64,000 nucleotides of DNA from Hydrogenophaga sp. (GTDB taxonomy: Bacteria > Pseudomonadota > Gammaproteobacteria > Burkholderiales > Burkholderiaceae_C). A program made the translations under genes and the position numbers. The stretch's first letter is position 1; each line of letters begins with the position of its first letter. The notes beneath the pieces are model-generated. The model was given only the letters and a program-made list of their open reading frames with translations, was not told the DNA's origin and made no database searches. Where the stretch lies: positions 282,900 through 346,899 of the forward strand of contig NZ_JAUSCF010000024.1 of the NCBI RefSeq assembly GCF_030651625.1, given 5' to 3'. This document shows, piece by piece, positions 36,681-46,265 of the stretch.

Positions 36681-36757
36681 GCGGCTGTAGCTCAGCTGGA
36701 TAGAGTACTTGGCTACGAACCAAGGGGTCGTGGGTTCGATTCCTGCCAGCCGCACCA
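36681..36757 (+). tRNA. tRNA-Arg (anticodon ACG)
   Basis: A 77-nt cloverleaf with encoded CCA. Acceptor GCGGCTG/CAGCCGC pairs perfectly, discriminator A, anticodon stem CTTGG/CCAAG with loop CTACGAA, T arm with GGTTCGATTCC. The ACG anticodon, deaminated to ICG, reads CGU, CGC and CGA. Confidence 0.96.
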
Positions 36758-36763
36758 TAAATG

Positions 36764-36794
36764 AAAGCCTGCAGCCAAAAGCTGCAGGCTTTTT
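36764..36794 (+). terminator. Rho-independent terminator after tRNA-Arg
   Basis: A 12-bp perfect stem AAAGCCTGCAGC / GCTGCAGGCTTT with a CAAAA loop runs into a T-run. It lies seven bases after the tRNA 3' end, and separates the tRNAs from greB. Confidence 0.92.
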
Positions 36795-36861
36795 CATTTT
36801 CTGCCTTTACACCCGCTTGGGTGGTGTGTTGCCCCCCCGACCTGTTCGTTTCTGGTGTTTC

Positions 36862-37422
36862 ATGAGCAAGGCTTTCACCCGCGAAACCGATCGCGACGAG
36901 GATGACGAAGATCCTCCTGTACCCAGTGCGCCTGATGGCAAGAACTACATCACGCGGGCTGGATACGAGCGGCTGAAAAGCGAGCTCTTTGCGCTCATTG
37001 ACGAGGAGCGCCCCAGAATCGTGGAGATCGTACATTGGGCAGCGAGCAACGGTGACCGTTCAGAAAATGGCGACTACCTCTACGGCAAGAAGCGCCTGCG
37101 TGAAATCGATCGGCGCATTCGATTTCTGACGCGGCGCCTGGAGATTGCCGAGGTGGTGGATGCGTCGTCGCACTTCGGCGGTGAGCATGTCTACTTTGGC
37201 GCGACAGTGACATACGCTGATTCGGCAGGAGAAGAAACCACCGTGACGATTCTCGGCATCGACGAGGCCGACAGTGCACAGGCCCAGATCAGCTGGGTGT
37301 CGCCAGTGGCCCGCGCTTTGCTCAAGTCACGTGTGGGCGACGAGGTTCGACTGGTGCTACCCGACGGGCCGCAGGTGCTGGAGGTGCTGTCGGTGTCCTA
37401 CCCTGCGCCAGGGCGAGACTGA
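36862..37422 (+). CDS. greB: Transcription elongation factor GreB
   Basis: A 186-residue Gre factor that rescues backtracked RNA polymerase by transcript cleavage. After an acidic N-terminal extension (about 20 residues) comes the coiled coil with the acidic tip pair ('NYITRAGYERLKSELFALIDEERP', 'GDRSENGDYLYGKKRLREIDRR') and the FKBP-like C-terminal domain ('VSPVARALLKSRVGDEV'). The 'Y-G-K-K-R-L-R-E-I-D' segment is the GreB version. The ATG at 36862 gives the family start. It is convergent with spoT. Confidence 0.95.
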   Translation: MSKAFTRETDRDEDDEDPPVPSAPDGKNYITRAGYERLKSELFALIDEERPRIVEIVHWAASNGDRSENGDYLYGKKRLREIDRRIRFLTRRLEIAEVVDASSHFGGEHVYFGATVTYADSAGEETTVTILGIDEADSAQAQISWVSPVARALLKSRVGDEVRLVLPDGPQVLEVLSVSYPAPGRD

Positions 37423-37429
37423 AAACCCG

Positions 37430-39688
37430 TCAAGGTTTCGAAGGCTTGAATCTCTGCGCCTTGAGCACCGAGGGCGTGCGCTTGAGGCTTCGCAGCACGT
37501 CCGCCAGATGCACCCGGTCTCGTACTGAAACAAGAAAACGGATGTCGGTGGCAGATTGGGCCGGCTCGTTGCCCATGTCAACGTGAGTGATGTCGGCTTC
37601 AGCGGCTGCGATGGCTGAGGCCACGCGAGCCAGCACGCCTTTGCCGTTGGTGACTGTGACCAGCAATGTGGTGTCGAACGAGCGCAAGGGCTCGTCTGCC
37701 CACTCGACCTCCAGAAACCGTTCGCTGTCGCGTGCCAGAAGACGCTTGCCTGTGGGGCAGTCTTCCGCGTGCACGATCAGGCCTTCTCCGCGCCCCAGGT
37801 AGCCCACGATACGATCGCCCGGGATGGGCTTGCAACATGGCGCGTATTGCACCGACAAGCCCTCGCTGCCGTCCAGCGTGACCATGCCCTGAGACATCGA
37901 CTCATCTGCGCCTGAAGCGTAGCGTTCGGTGCTGATGAGCAAGGCGTCTGGCTTGAGGCCCGTTTCCGAGAGCAGCACGGCAAGCTTCTTGCCCACCATG
38001 CCGGCAATGCGCTTGCCCATGCCAATGTCGGACAGCAGCTCGATACGGCTCTTGTTGCCCGTGAAGCGCAGGAGCTTGTCCCAGGTCGCGCGGTACTCGT
38101 CATCTTCAAGGGGCAGTGCCGCGATGCCTTCGGAGCGCAATGCCTGATTCAGCATGCGCTCCCCGAGCACATGGGCCTTTTCCTGTGCCATGGTCTTGAG
38201 GTAGTGGCGAATCTTGGACCTTGCCCGCCCGGTCTTCACGAACGACAGCCACGCGGGGTTGGGCTCTGCGCTGGCCGCGGTAACGATTTCCACCACGTCC
38301 CCGTTGTTGAGCTCGGTGCGCAAGGGCAATTGCTCGCCGTTGATACGCGCCGCCACGGTGCGGTTGCCCACGTCGCTGTGAATGGCATAGGCGAAGTCCA
38401 TCACGGTTGCACCCCGTGGCAGCGCCATGATCTTGCTCTTCGGGGTGAACACATACACCGCATCGGGAAAGAGGTCGATCTTGATGTGGTCCCAGAACTC
38501 GCTGGCGTCGTGAGTCTCTTGTTGAATGTCCAGCAGCGATTGCAACCACTGCGTGCCCAGCCGTTGAGACGTGTCGCTGTTGGGCTCGCTGGCTTTGTAC
38601 AGCCAGTGCGCAGCGACGCCGGATTCGGCCACCACATCCATGGCGTGGGTGCGCAACTGAAACTCGATGTTGGTCCCGAACGGGCCGATCAGCGTGGTGT
38701 GCAGGGACTGGTAGCCATTGACCTTGGGAATGGCCACGTAGTCTCTGAACTTGCCAGGCAATGGTTTGTAGAGCTGGTGCAGGATGCCCATGCCGGTGTA
38801 GCAATCGGTCAGTTCGGGGACCACGATCCGAAAGCCGTAGATGTCGGTCACCTGCGAGAAGGACAGGTGCTTGTTGTCCATTTTTCGGTACACCGAATAC
38901 AGGGTCTTCTCTCGTCCGAGGATGCGGACCGGCATGCCATGCTGGGAAAAAAGGGCTTCGACTTCCTGTTCCACCCGGCCAATGAGGTCTCTACGGCGGG
39001 TGCGGGACTTGTTCAATGCCTTGCGAAGCACCTCATAGCGCCAAGGATGCAGATGGCGGAAAGCCAGATCCTGCAGTTCCCGGTAGGTGAAGTTCAGGCC
39101 CAGGCGGTGAGCGATGGGAGCGTAGATCTCCAGCGTTTCGCTGCTGATGCGTTCCCACTTGCTGCGCGGCATGTCTCCCATGGTGCGCATGTTGTGGGTG
39201 CGATCGGCGAGCTTGATCAGGATGACGCGAACGTCTTTCGCCATCGCCAGCAGCATCTTGCGAAACGACTCGGCCTGGTTCTGCTCACGCGTATCGAATT
39301 CGAGCTTTTCCAGTTTGGTCAGCCCGTCGACGAGCTCGGCCACCGGAGATCCGAACCGCTCCACCAGCTCCGGTTTGGTGATGCCACAGTCTTCGATCAC
39401 GTCGTGCATGAGCGCTGCCATCAGCGCCTGGGCGTCCAGCTTCCATTCCGCACACTGGGCAGCCACTGCGATGGGGTGGGTGATGTAGGGGTCACCGTTC
39501 TTGCGCAATTGTCCGAGGTGAGCCTCATCGGCGACCCGGTAGGCCTGGCGCACGCTCTCGACCTCGACCGGCGTCATGTAGTCCAGCTTTCCGACCAGCG
39601 CGGCAAAACTGGCCGCAGCGGCACTCACTGCAGGGTGCGAAGGCACTTCTGCAGGCGCGAAAACACTGGTTGGGGCCGCGGGACTCAT
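37430..39688 (-). CDS. spoT: Bifunctional (p)ppGpp synthetase/hydrolase
   Basis: A 752-residue RelA/SpoT homologue. The HD hydrolase domain carries 'ALMHDVIEDCGIT' and 'ILIKLADRTHNMRTM'; the synthetase domain has 'YGFRIVVPELTDCYTGMGIL' and 'YVAIPKVNGYQSLHTTLIGP'; TGS ('VFTPKSKIMALPRGATVMDF'), helical/zinc-finger region with 'QYAPCCKPIPGDRIVGY', and a C-terminal ACT domain follow. The intact HD residues support a bifunctional enzyme. It lies downstream of rpoZ, but a strong terminator stands between them. Confidence 0.95.
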   Translation of the reverse strand: MSPAAPTSVFAPAEVPSHPAVSAAAASFAALVGKLDYMTPVEVESVRQAYRVADEAHLGQLRKNGDPYITHPIAVAAQCAEWKLDAQALMAALMHDVIEDCGITKPELVERFGSPVAELVDGLTKLEKLEFDTREQNQAESFRKMLLAMAKDVRVILIKLADRTHNMRTMGDMPRSKWERISSETLEIYAPIAHRLGLNFTYRELQDLAFRHLHPWRYEVLRKALNKSRTRRRDLIGRVEQEVEALFSQHGMPVRILGREKTLYSVYRKMDNKHLSFSQVTDIYGFRIVVPELTDCYTGMGILHQLYKPLPGKFRDYVAIPKVNGYQSLHTTLIGPFGTNIEFQLRTHAMDVVAESGVAAHWLYKASEPNSDTSQRLGTQWLQSLLDIQQETHDASEFWDHIKIDLFPDAVYVFTPKSKIMALPRGATVMDFAYAIHSDVGNRTVAARINGEQLPLRTELNNGDVVEIVTAASAEPNPAWLSFVKTGRARSKIRHYLKTMAQEKAHVLGERMLNQALRSEGIAALPLEDDEYRATWDKLLRFTGNKSRIELLSDIGMGKRIAGMVGKKLAVLLSETGLKPDALLISTERYASGADESMSQGMVTLDGSEGLSVQYAPCCKPIPGDRIVGYLGRGEGLIVHAEDCPTGKRLLARDSERFLEVEWADEPLRSFDTTLLVTVTNGKGVLARVASAIAAAEADITHVDMGNEPAQSATDIRFLVSVRDRVHLADVLRSLKRTPSVLKAQRFKPSKP

Positions 39689-39771
39689 GCCACTACTTTA
39701 GCGCGAGATGGGAGGAATTGGCCGCGTGCGCCATGGAAGGCTGTCTATGGGCGCAATTGGCCCGGACACAG

Positions 39772-39799
39772 AAACAAAAAAGCACCGCCAAGCGGTGCT
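39772..39799 (-). terminator. Rho-independent terminator between rpoZ and spoT
   Basis: On the minus strand AGCACCGC and GCGGTGCT pair over a TTG loop and lead into TTTTTGTTT. It lies 24 bases after the rpoZ stop and about 90 bases before the spoT start, so spoT would need readthrough or its own promoter. Confidence 0.88.
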
Positions 39800-39823
39800 T
39801 TCTGGAGAGTGAAACCCGCTGAA

Positions 39824-40027
39824 TCAGAGGGGGACCTTCTTGAGCATCTCAAGGCCAATCTTGCCTTCGGCAATCTCGCGCAGGGCAGTGACGCCTGGCT
39901 TGTTCTTGCTTTCAATCTTGGGGGCGTGGCCCTGGCTGAGCATTCTGGCGCGGTAGGTCGCTGCCAGCACAAGCTGAAAGCGGTTCGGGATTTTTTCCAG
40001 GCAGTCTTCGACAGTGATGCGTGCCAT
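39824..40027 (-). CDS. rpoZ: RNA polymerase omega subunit
   Basis: A 67-residue omega subunit: '[20 protein letters not shown]' start, then 'AATYRARML' and '[10 protein letters not shown]'. Omega helps assembly of RNA polymerase and forms part of the ppGpp-binding site 1 in proteobacteria, which fits its position next to spoT. It follows gmk by 27 bases. Confidence 0.97.
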   Translation of the reverse strand: MARITVEDCLEKIPNRFQLVLAATYRARMLSQGHAPKIESKNKPGVTALREIAEGKIGLEMLKKVPL

Positions 40028-40054
40028 GTGTGGGCTCCGGGGTATTTCGGTGAA

Positions 40055-40675
40055 TCAGGCGATGTTGAGTGCGCTGAACGTTTCGCTCCTGGCGATACGT
40101 TGGGCGGCAAACTTGAGCCGCTGGGCATGGACGATGGCCTTGAGGTCGAACAAGGCCCGTTCAAACAACTCATTGATTATAACGAAATCGAACTCCCGGG
40201 CGTGGCTCATTTCCGTGGCGGCATTCTGAAGTCGCAGCTCGATCACATCGGGGGTGTCCTCGGCACGGCGTTCCAGCCGCGATCGCAGCTCGTCCCAGCT
40301 CGGAGGCAGGATGAACACGAGCACGGCGTTCGGAAAAATCCGCTTGACCTGGATCGCGCCCTGGAAGTCGATCTCCAGCACCACGTCGGCACCCTGAGCC
40401 ATGCGCTGCTCGATCGCCGTTTTTGACGTGCCGTAGCGGTTGCCATGCACCATGGCCCATTCAAGGAAGGCTCCCTGAATCACCATCTGGTCAAAGGTCT
40501 CCTTTGAGACGAAGTAGTACTCCCGTCCATGCAGCTCCTGCCCCCTGGGAGGTCGCGTGGTGTGCGAAACGGAGGGCACGACACGGGCGTCGAGTTCCAT
40601 CAGGGCCTTGACCAGGCTGGACTTGCCCGCACCACTGGGTGCAGCCACAACGAACAGGTTTCCGGGGTATTGCAT
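40055..40675 (-). CDS. gmk: Guanylate kinase
   Basis: A 206-residue enzyme phosphorylating GMP to GDP. P-loop '[14 protein letters not shown]', GMP-binding '[22 protein letters not shown]', and '[20 protein letters not shown]'. The ATG at 40675 ('[10 protein letters not shown]') matches family starts; an ATG at 40723 is also in frame but falls inside yicC. The gap to yicC is 10 bases, so the two are co-transcribed. Confidence 0.97.
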   Translation of the reverse strand: MQYPGNLFVVAAPSGAGKSSLVKALMELDARVVPSVSHTTRPPRGQELHGREYYFVSKETFDQMVIQGAFLEWAMVHGNRYGTSKTAIEQRMAQGADVVLEIDFQGAIQVKRIFPNAVLVFILPPSWDELRSRLERRAEDTPDVIELRLQNAATEMSHAREFDFVIINELFERALFDLKAIVHAQRLKFAAQRIARSETFSALNIA

Positions 40676-40685
40676 GAAATTCTGG

Positions 40686-41618
40686 CTATTCAATGTTCTG
40701 GACTTGTTCGCGCATCTGTTCAATCAGCACTTTCATGTCCACAGAAATCCGGGTCAATTCGATGTTGGACGATTTGGACCCCAGCGTATTGGCTTCGCGA
40801 TGCAGTTCCTGAATCAGGAAGTCAAGCCGCTTGCCCACTTCGGCACCTTTTTTCAACAACCGCTCTATCTCGATCAGATGCGAATCCAGCCGCGTGAGCT
40901 CTTCGGCCACATCGATGCGGATGGCAAAAGCGGTGGCTTCCGTCAAAGCCCTTTCATGGGCCATCTCGGGGGCCACGGTATTGCCCGTCACCGCACTGGC
41001 GGATGCCACCAACGCATCGTTCCATCGGTCAATGAAGCGCTGGCGCTGCTGCGCCACCATTTGTGGGATCAGCGGCTGGGCATCGTGCGCCAACTGGCGC
41101 AATTGACTCAGACGATCGAGCAACATGTCCGTCAGTCGCTGGCCCTCCCGAGCTCGGGCTGAGAGCAGATTGTCCAACGCCTTGGCGGCGAGCGCCATCA
41201 AGGGTTTGTGCAGATCACTCGCATCAAACGGATTGCGGGAGGACAGCTGCAGCACCTCTGCGACGGACAAGGGGGCAGCGGTGGGCAGCCATGCCCGCAC
41301 ATTGTCCTGGAGCCCCACCAGTTTTTGTAGCTCCAGCGTGCTGGGTGAGCGCGGGCCGGATTCCGCTCGGCCTTCAATCCATGCGCGAACCTCGACCTTT
41401 CCACGTTTGAGCTTGGCCGTCAGCATTTCCCTGAGGGCCGGTTCGGTGCCGCGCAGATCGTCCGGCAACTTGAAGGACAGATCCAGAAACCGGCTGTTCA
41501 CCGATCGAATTTCCACGCCCACCGATGGCTGGACATCCCGGGCGTTCTCTGGTGATCTGGCTTCTGCAGAGCCTCCGGACTGGCCTGTCGCGTAGCCGGT
41601 CATGCTGTAAACTGCCAT
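40686..41618 (-). CDS. yicC: YicC family endoribonuclease-like protein
   Basis: A 310-residue YicC-family protein with the N-terminal 'MTGYA' motif, '[21 protein letters not shown]', and a C-terminal DUF1732 domain ('[20 protein letters not shown]', '[16 protein letters not shown]'). YicC of E. coli has been linked to RNA cleavage and sRNA decay. The ATG at 41618 follows GGGGCA; the ATG five codons later (MTGYA) is an alternative. It is divergent from the protein kinase gene and upstream of gmk. Confidence 0.92.
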   Translation of the reverse strand: MAVYSMTGYATGQSGGSAEARSPENARDVQPSVGVEIRSVNSRFLDLSFKLPDDLRGTEPALREMLTAKLKRGKVEVRAWIEGRAESGPRSPSTLELQKLVGLQDNVRAWLPTAAPLSVAEVLQLSSRNPFDASDLHKPLMALAAKALDNLLSARAREGQRLTDMLLDRLSQLRQLAHDAQPLIPQMVAQQRQRFIDRWNDALVASASAVTGNTVAPEMAHERALTEATAFAIRIDVAEELTRLDSHLIEIERLLKKGAEVGKRLDFLIQELHREANTLGSKSSNIELTRISVDMKVLIEQMREQVQNIE

Positions 41619-41679
41619 TGAACTGTGCCCCATCAGGTTGTCTGGTCCAAAACGAGGCGTTCCGGAATCCATCCGAATT

Positions 41680-42690
41680 ATGTCAAAGGTCAAACCCGCC
41701 CCCTTGCCACCCGACACCGTCATCGGTGGTTATCGCATCGTTCGCAAGGTTGCGGCGGGTGGTTTTGGTGTCGTATATCTGGCTGTGGACACCGAGGGCC
41801 AGCAAGTGGCCGTCAAGGAATACCTGCCATCCTCGCTTGCCTCGCGTGCTCCAGGGGAATTGCTGCCCCAGGTGCAGCCTGAAAAGCTCTCGCTGTACCG
41901 GCTTGGCCTCAAGAGTTTTTTCGAAGAGGGTCGGGCCCTGGCGCAGATTTCGCACGCTTCGGTGGTCAGCGTGCTGAATTTCTTTCGCGAAAACGAAACG
42001 GTGTACATGGTGATGAACTACCTTGAAGGTGCGTCCCTTCAAGAATTCATCATCACGGCGAGAGAGCAAAAAAAGCAGAAGGTGTTTCGCGAATCCACCA
42101 TTCGCTCGTTGTACGACGAGGTGCTGCGCGGTTTGCGTATCGTGCACCAGCACAAGATGCTTCACCTGGATATCAAGCCAGCCAACATCTTCGTCACCGA
42201 TGACAACCGGGCCGTGCTGATCGACTTTGGCGCAGCGCGCGAGGTGCTGAGCAAAGAGGGTAATTTCATTCGGCCCATGTACACGCCGGGATTCGCCGCA
42301 CCGGAGATGTACCGCCGGGACTCCTCCATGGGCCCGTGGACCGACATTTATGCCATTGGCGCCTGCATTTACGCCAGCATGCAGGGTTATCCGCCCAACG
42401 ACGCGCCGCAGCGACTGGAAAAGGACCGCCTGTCGCTCGCTTTGTCCCGCCTGCGCGGCGTGTATTCGGACAATCTCATCGAAGTGGTGGAATGGTGCAT
42501 GTCACTCGATCCTCTGTCCCGTCCGCAATCGGTGTTCGCCTTGCAGAAGGAGCTGAGCCGGGAGACCGAACGCAGCTACACCAAGCTGACAGTGGCCGAG
42601 AAGATGCGCCTGCAATTTGACAGCATCGTGTCGGACAACAAGAAGTCCGGCATGCGCAAGTCCACGAACGCTGGCACCAAGTTTCGATGA
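41680..42690 (+). CDS. Serine/threonine protein kinase
   Basis: A 336-residue Hanks-type kinase. The glycine loop is 'KVAAGGFGVVYLA', the ATP lysine Lys46 in 'VAVKEYLP', catalytic loop 'HLDIKPANIF' (Asp164, an HLD variant of HRD), metal-binding DFG in 'LIDFGAAR' (Asp182), and an APE-like 'FAAPEMY'. There is no transmembrane segment or sensor domain, so it should be cytoplasmic. Its stop overlaps the PP2C phosphatase start by ATGA, making a matched kinase-phosphatase pair at the head of the rph-rdgB-hemW operon. The ATG at 41680 was chosen because an earlier in-frame ATG at 41638 adds residues unlike the family. Confidence 0.9.
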   Translation: MSKVKPAPLPPDTVIGGYRIVRKVAAGGFGVVYLAVDTEGQQVAVKEYLPSSLASRAPGELLPQVQPEKLSLYRLGLKSFFEEGRALAQISHASVVSVLNFFRENETVYMVMNYLEGASLQEFIITAREQKKQKVFRESTIRSLYDEVLRGLRIVHQHKMLHLDIKPANIFVTDDNRAVLIDFGAAREVLSKEGNFIRPMYTPGFAAPEMYRRDSSMGPWTDIYAIGACIYASMQGYPPNDAPQRLEKDRLSLALSRLRGVYSDNLIEVVEWCMSLDPLSRPQSVFALQKELSRETERSYTKLTVAEKMRLQFDSIVSDNKKSGMRKSTNAGTKFR

Positions 42691-43586
42691 AGTTTTCGGT
42701 CTACCAGATCAGCCGGCAGGGCGGTCGTGAGCGAAACGAAGATCGCATGGGCTATGCCTACACCCGCGAGGCAGGGCTCTTTGTGCTGGCCGACGGTATG
42801 GGGGGGCACCCTGAAGGTGCGATGGCCGCACAGCTTGCACTTCAGACATTTTCTGCCTACTTCCAGAAAGCGGCGAATCCCACCGTGCGAGAGGTGGCAG
42901 AGTTTCTCTCCAGTGCCTTGATGGCCGCGCACCACCAGATCATTCGGTATGCGTCTGAAAAAGGCATGCTGGACACGCCGCGAACCACCCTGGTGGCGGC
43001 GGTCATGGAGCGCAACCACATGCACTGGGTGCACTGTGGTGACTCCCGCCTCTACATCGTGCGAGACGGCAAGTTGCTCACCCGCACACGGGACCACTCG
43101 TACATGGAACAACAGGCGCACCTCGGTAAGGCGACCGACCACATCAACCGCAACATCCTGTTCACTTGCCTGGGTTCACCCGCGAAACCGGTCTATGACC
43201 TTTCGGGACCACTCCAGTTGCAGCAGGGCGATCGCGTCCTGTTGTGTTCGGACGGTTTGTGGGGCACGGTGAAGGACTTGGAGATTGCTTCAGAGCTTTC
43301 CAAGCGTCCGTTGGAGCAGGCGGTGCCCGAACTGGTGGAAATGGCACTCAAACGGGGTGGGGCCCGGTGCGACAACGTGACCGTGCTGGCCATGGAATGG
43401 GAAACGCCTGAAGAATTCCAGTCGACCAGCGTGTCCACCGAAGACATCGAGGATGGCGTGTTCGCCTCCACCATCCAGTCCGGCGTGCCCGATCCGACCA
43501 TCGAGGACATGGACGATGAGGCCATCGAACGATCGATCGCCGAGATCAATGAAGCGATCCGCCGCACGGCCGAACGCAAACTCTGA
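42687..43586 (+). CDS. PP2C-family serine/threonine phosphatase
   Basis: A 299-residue PPM phosphatase. Metal-binding motifs: 'RNEDRMGYA', '[16 protein letters not shown]', '[13 protein letters not shown]', '[11 protein letters not shown]' and '[10 protein letters not shown]'. A C-terminal acidic tail of about 60 residues follows, with repeated E/D ('[21 protein letters not shown]'). It is expected to dephosphorylate the targets of the overlapping kinase gene. No transmembrane segment is seen. Confidence 0.92.
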   Translation: MKFSVYQISRQGGRERNEDRMGYAYTREAGLFVLADGMGGHPEGAMAAQLALQTFSAYFQKAANPTVREVAEFLSSALMAAHHQIIRYASEKGMLDTPRTTLVAAVMERNHMHWVHCGDSRLYIVRDGKLLTRTRDHSYMEQQAHLGKATDHINRNILFTCLGSPAKPVYDLSGPLQLQQGDRVLLCSDGLWGTVKDLEIASELSKRPLEQAVPELVEMALKRGGARCDNVTVLAMEWETPEEFQSTSVSTEDIEDGVFASTIQSGVPDPTIEDMDDEAIERSIAEINEAIRRTAERKL

Positions 43587-43603
43587 AACCCAACTTTCCT
43601 TCC

Positions 43604-44335
43604 ATGACAGTATCGATCCGACCGGGCCAAAGGGCCCCAGATGCGTTGCGCGACGTTCGCATCACCCGTGGCTACACCATTCATGCCGAGGGATCGGTAC
43701 TGATCGAATTCGGCCAGACCAAGGTCTTGTGCACCGCCTCGGTGGAAGAAAAGGTGCCGCCGCACAAGCGCGGCAGCGGAGAAGGCTGGGTGACGGCCGA
43801 GTACGGCATGTTGCCGCGTGCTACCCACACCCGCAGCGACCGGGAGGCCGCCCGCGGCAAGCAGAGCGGGCGTACCCAGGAAATCCAGCGACTGATCGGG
43901 CGTTCCTTGCGCGCTGTGTTCGACCTGAAGGCATTGGGTGAGCGTACGATTTCGCTGGACTGCGACGTCATCCAGGCCGATGGCGGCACGCGCACCGCCA
44001 GCATCACTGGCGCGTTTGTGGCGGCGCATGATGCGGTGGGCAAACTGCTCAAGGAAGGCAAGTTGTCGGCCTCACCGATCAAGGACCACGTGGCTGCCAT
44101 TTCTGTGGGCCTCCTTCAGGGTCAAAGCCTGCTCGACCTGGAGTACGTGGAAGACGCGGCCTGTGACACCGACATGAATGTGGTGATGACCGGGGCCGGT
44201 CATTTCGTGGAGGTGCAGGGTACGGCCGAAGGCGCGGCATTCACTCGGCGCGAAATGGATTCACTGCTGGAACTGGCAGAAAAGGGCATTGGCGAGCTCG
44301 TGGCCCTGCAGCGCCGCGCCCTTGGTCTGGCCTGA
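43604..44335 (+). CDS. rph: Ribonuclease PH
   Basis: A 243-residue phosphorolytic 3'-5' exoribonuclease trimming tRNA 3' ends. Features: '[20 protein letters not shown]', '[19 protein letters not shown]', '[20 protein letters not shown]' and '[20 protein letters not shown]'. All residues of the catalytic phosphate site appear present. It precedes rdgB with no gap, the usual rph-rdgB pair. Confidence 0.97.
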   Translation: MTVSIRPGQRAPDALRDVRITRGYTIHAEGSVLIEFGQTKVLCTASVEEKVPPHKRGSGEGWVTAEYGMLPRATHTRSDREAARGKQSGRTQEIQRLIGRSLRAVFDLKALGERTISLDCDVIQADGGTRTASITGAFVAAHDAVGKLLKEGKLSASPIKDHVAAISVGLLQGQSLLDLEYVEDAACDTDMNVVMTGAGHFVEVQGTAEGAAFTRREMDSLLELAEKGIGELVALQRRALGLA

Positions 44336-44959
44336 ATGAAGCTGGTACTGGCATCCAACAACGCGGGCAAGCTGGCCGAGCTGCAGGCCCTTTTTGCGCC
44401 GCTGGGCGTGGAACTGGTGCCACAGGGAGAGCTGGGCATTCCAGAGGCGCCCGAGCCCCACCGGACCTTTGTTGAAAACGCTTTGGCCAAAGCCCGCCAC
44501 GCCGCCCAGCTGAGTGGCTTGCCGGCGGTTGCCGACGATGCGGGACTGTGTGTGGAAGCCTTTGGCGGATTACCCGGTGTGGACACCGCCTTTTATGCCA
44601 CCCGGTTTGGGTATGAAAAAGGCGATGACAACAATGTGCGTGCCTTGCTCGAACAAATGAATGACATGAATGACCGGCGCGCTGCGCTGGTCAGCACGCT
44701 GGTGGCGTTGCGCAGCGCGGACGACCCCGAGCCGCTGGTGGCAACCGGTCGAGCTCCGGGACTGATCACGCGCGAGCCTGCGGGAACCAACGGTTTCGGC
44801 TTTGACCCGGTGATGTTCTTGCCCGAATTCGGCCGGACCTTTGCCGAACTGCCCACCGAGGTGAAGAACGCCAACAGCCACCGGGGCCGTGCGGTGCGGC
44901 AGATGCTGGCGCTGATGCGCGAGCGCTGGTTCGCATTGCCCGCAGAAGCGACGAAATGA
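44336..44959 (+). CDS. rdgB: dITP/XTP pyrophosphatase
   Basis: A 207-residue Ham1/RdgB nucleoside triphosphatase that removes dITP and XTP from the pool. Motifs: 'LVLASNNAGKLAELQAL', 'TFVENALAKARHAA', 'PAVADDAGLCVEAFGGLPGV' and 'GTNGFGFDPVMFLPE'. The start follows the rph stop directly and its stop overlaps hemW by ATGA. Confidence 0.96.
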   Translation: MKLVLASNNAGKLAELQALFAPLGVELVPQGELGIPEAPEPHRTFVENALAKARHAAQLSGLPAVADDAGLCVEAFGGLPGVDTAFYATRFGYEKGDDNNVRALLEQMNDMNDRRAALVSTLVALRSADDPEPLVATGRAPGLITREPAGTNGFGFDPVMFLPEFGRTFAELPTEVKNANSHRGRAVRQMLALMRERWFALPAEATK

Positions 44960-46236
44960 CTGCGGGCAAACCGGCGCCGATGACCTGGCCCCGAGAGATC
45001 GAAAAGAACCGGGACAAGTCGCCCCAGGCGGCATGGAACGACGTGAGCCACTGGATGCGGCCAGGCACCTTGCAACTGCAAAGCCTGCCGCCGCTTTCGC
45101 TCTACGTGCATCTGCCGTGGTGTCTGAAGAAGTGTCCGTACTGCGACTTCAATTCCCACGAATGGATGGCCAACGCTGGAGCCGATGAACCGCTGCCAGA
45201 AGCGCGCTACCTGGACGCCTTACGCGCCGACCTTGAGGCTTCTCTGCCTCTTATCTGGGGGCGACCGGTACACAGTGTGTTCATTGGCGGCGGCACGCCC
45301 AGCCTGTTCTCGCCTGCTGCCATCGATCGTTTGCTGGGCGATATCCGCTCCCTTGTGCGTCTGGATGCCGACGCCGAGATCACGCTGGAGGCCAATCCGG
45401 GCACTTTCGAGAAGGACCGTTTCCGTGCCTTTCACAAGGCCGGTGTGACACGCTTGTCGATCGGCGTGCAAAGCTTCAATGATCAGCACCTGAAGGCGCT
45501 GGGCCGGGTGCACAACGCTGACCAGGCAATGTCCGCAGTCGAAGAGGCCGCCCGTTCGTTCGAAACCTTCAACCTTGACATCATGTACGCGCTACCGGGC
45601 CAGTCCCTGGCTCAATGCGAAAAGGACATTCGCACCGCGTTGTCGTTTTCGCCACCGCACATTTCCATCTACCACCTCACGCTGGAGCCCAACACCTACT
45701 TTGCAAAGTACCCGCCGGCGTTGCCGCAGGAGGACGATGCCTGGGACATGCTGGACCTGATCACCGAGGCCACAGGCAGTGCAGGTCTGGAGCGGTATGA
45801 GGTGTCGGCCTACGCGCGAGGGGGGCACCGTTGCTGGCACAACACGAACTACTGGCAGTTTGGCGACTACCTGGGCATCGGCGCCGGCGCGCACAGCAAG
45901 CTCAGCTTCGCGCATCGAATAGGCCGACCGGTGCGTGTGCGCGATCCCCGGTTGTACATGGATCGAGCCATTGCTGGAGACGCCGTGGTCAGCGCAGAGG
46001 AAGTTGCCCGCAAAGAGCTTCCGTTCGAGTTCATGCTCAATGCACTGCGACTCAGGGACGGCTTCACCCTCCAGCAATTCTCCGAACGCACTGGCTTGCC
46101 GCTCTCCAGCATCGAAGTGGCCCTGCAGAAGGCGCAGGACCAAGGTTTCGTGACAGTTGAAAGCTCGCAGGTGAAACCCACCATCCGGGGGTTTGATTTT
46201 CTGAGCGATCTGCAGACACTGTTCCTGGCCGACTGA
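44956..46236 (+). CDS. hemW: Radical SAM family heme chaperone HemW
   Basis: A 426-residue radical SAM protein. The cluster ligands are C-x3-C-x2-C in 'LPWCLKKCPYCDF' (Cys56, Cys60, Cys63) with the fourth HemW-type phenylalanine after them, followed by 'VHSVFIGGGTPSLF' and 'RLSIGVQSFND'. HemW binds heme and delivers it to respiratory enzymes; it is not an oxygen-independent coproporphyrinogen oxidase, as once annotated. The ATGA overlap with rdgB favours the start at 44956, though this gives an N-terminal extension of about 40 residues; a later ATG would fit family length better. Confidence 0.93.
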   Translation: MTAGKPAPMTWPREIEKNRDKSPQAAWNDVSHWMRPGTLQLQSLPPLSLYVHLPWCLKKCPYCDFNSHEWMANAGADEPLPEARYLDALRADLEASLPLIWGRPVHSVFIGGGTPSLFSPAAIDRLLGDIRSLVRLDADAEITLEANPGTFEKDRFRAFHKAGVTRLSIGVQSFNDQHLKALGRVHNADQAMSAVEEAARSFETFNLDIMYALPGQSLAQCEKDIRTALSFSPPHISIYHLTLEPNTYFAKYPPALPQEDDAWDMLDLITEATGSAGLERYEVSAYARGGHRCWHNTNYWQFGDYLGIGAGAHSKLSFAHRIGRPVRVRDPRLYMDRAIAGDAVVSAEEVARKELPFEFMLNALRLRDGFTLQQFSERTGLPLSSIEVALQKAQDQGFVTVESSQVKPTIRGFDFLSDLQTLFLAD

Positions 46237-46265
46237 CGCGTTTTCCTGGGTGGCGAGATTTCAGC

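Noticed and set aside
38171..40426. A 751-codon open frame on the plus strand
   Set aside because: It lies antisense to spoT, rpoZ and gmk, mirrors their codons, is rich in His/Gly/Arg/Val as expected of such shadows, and has no recognisable domain.
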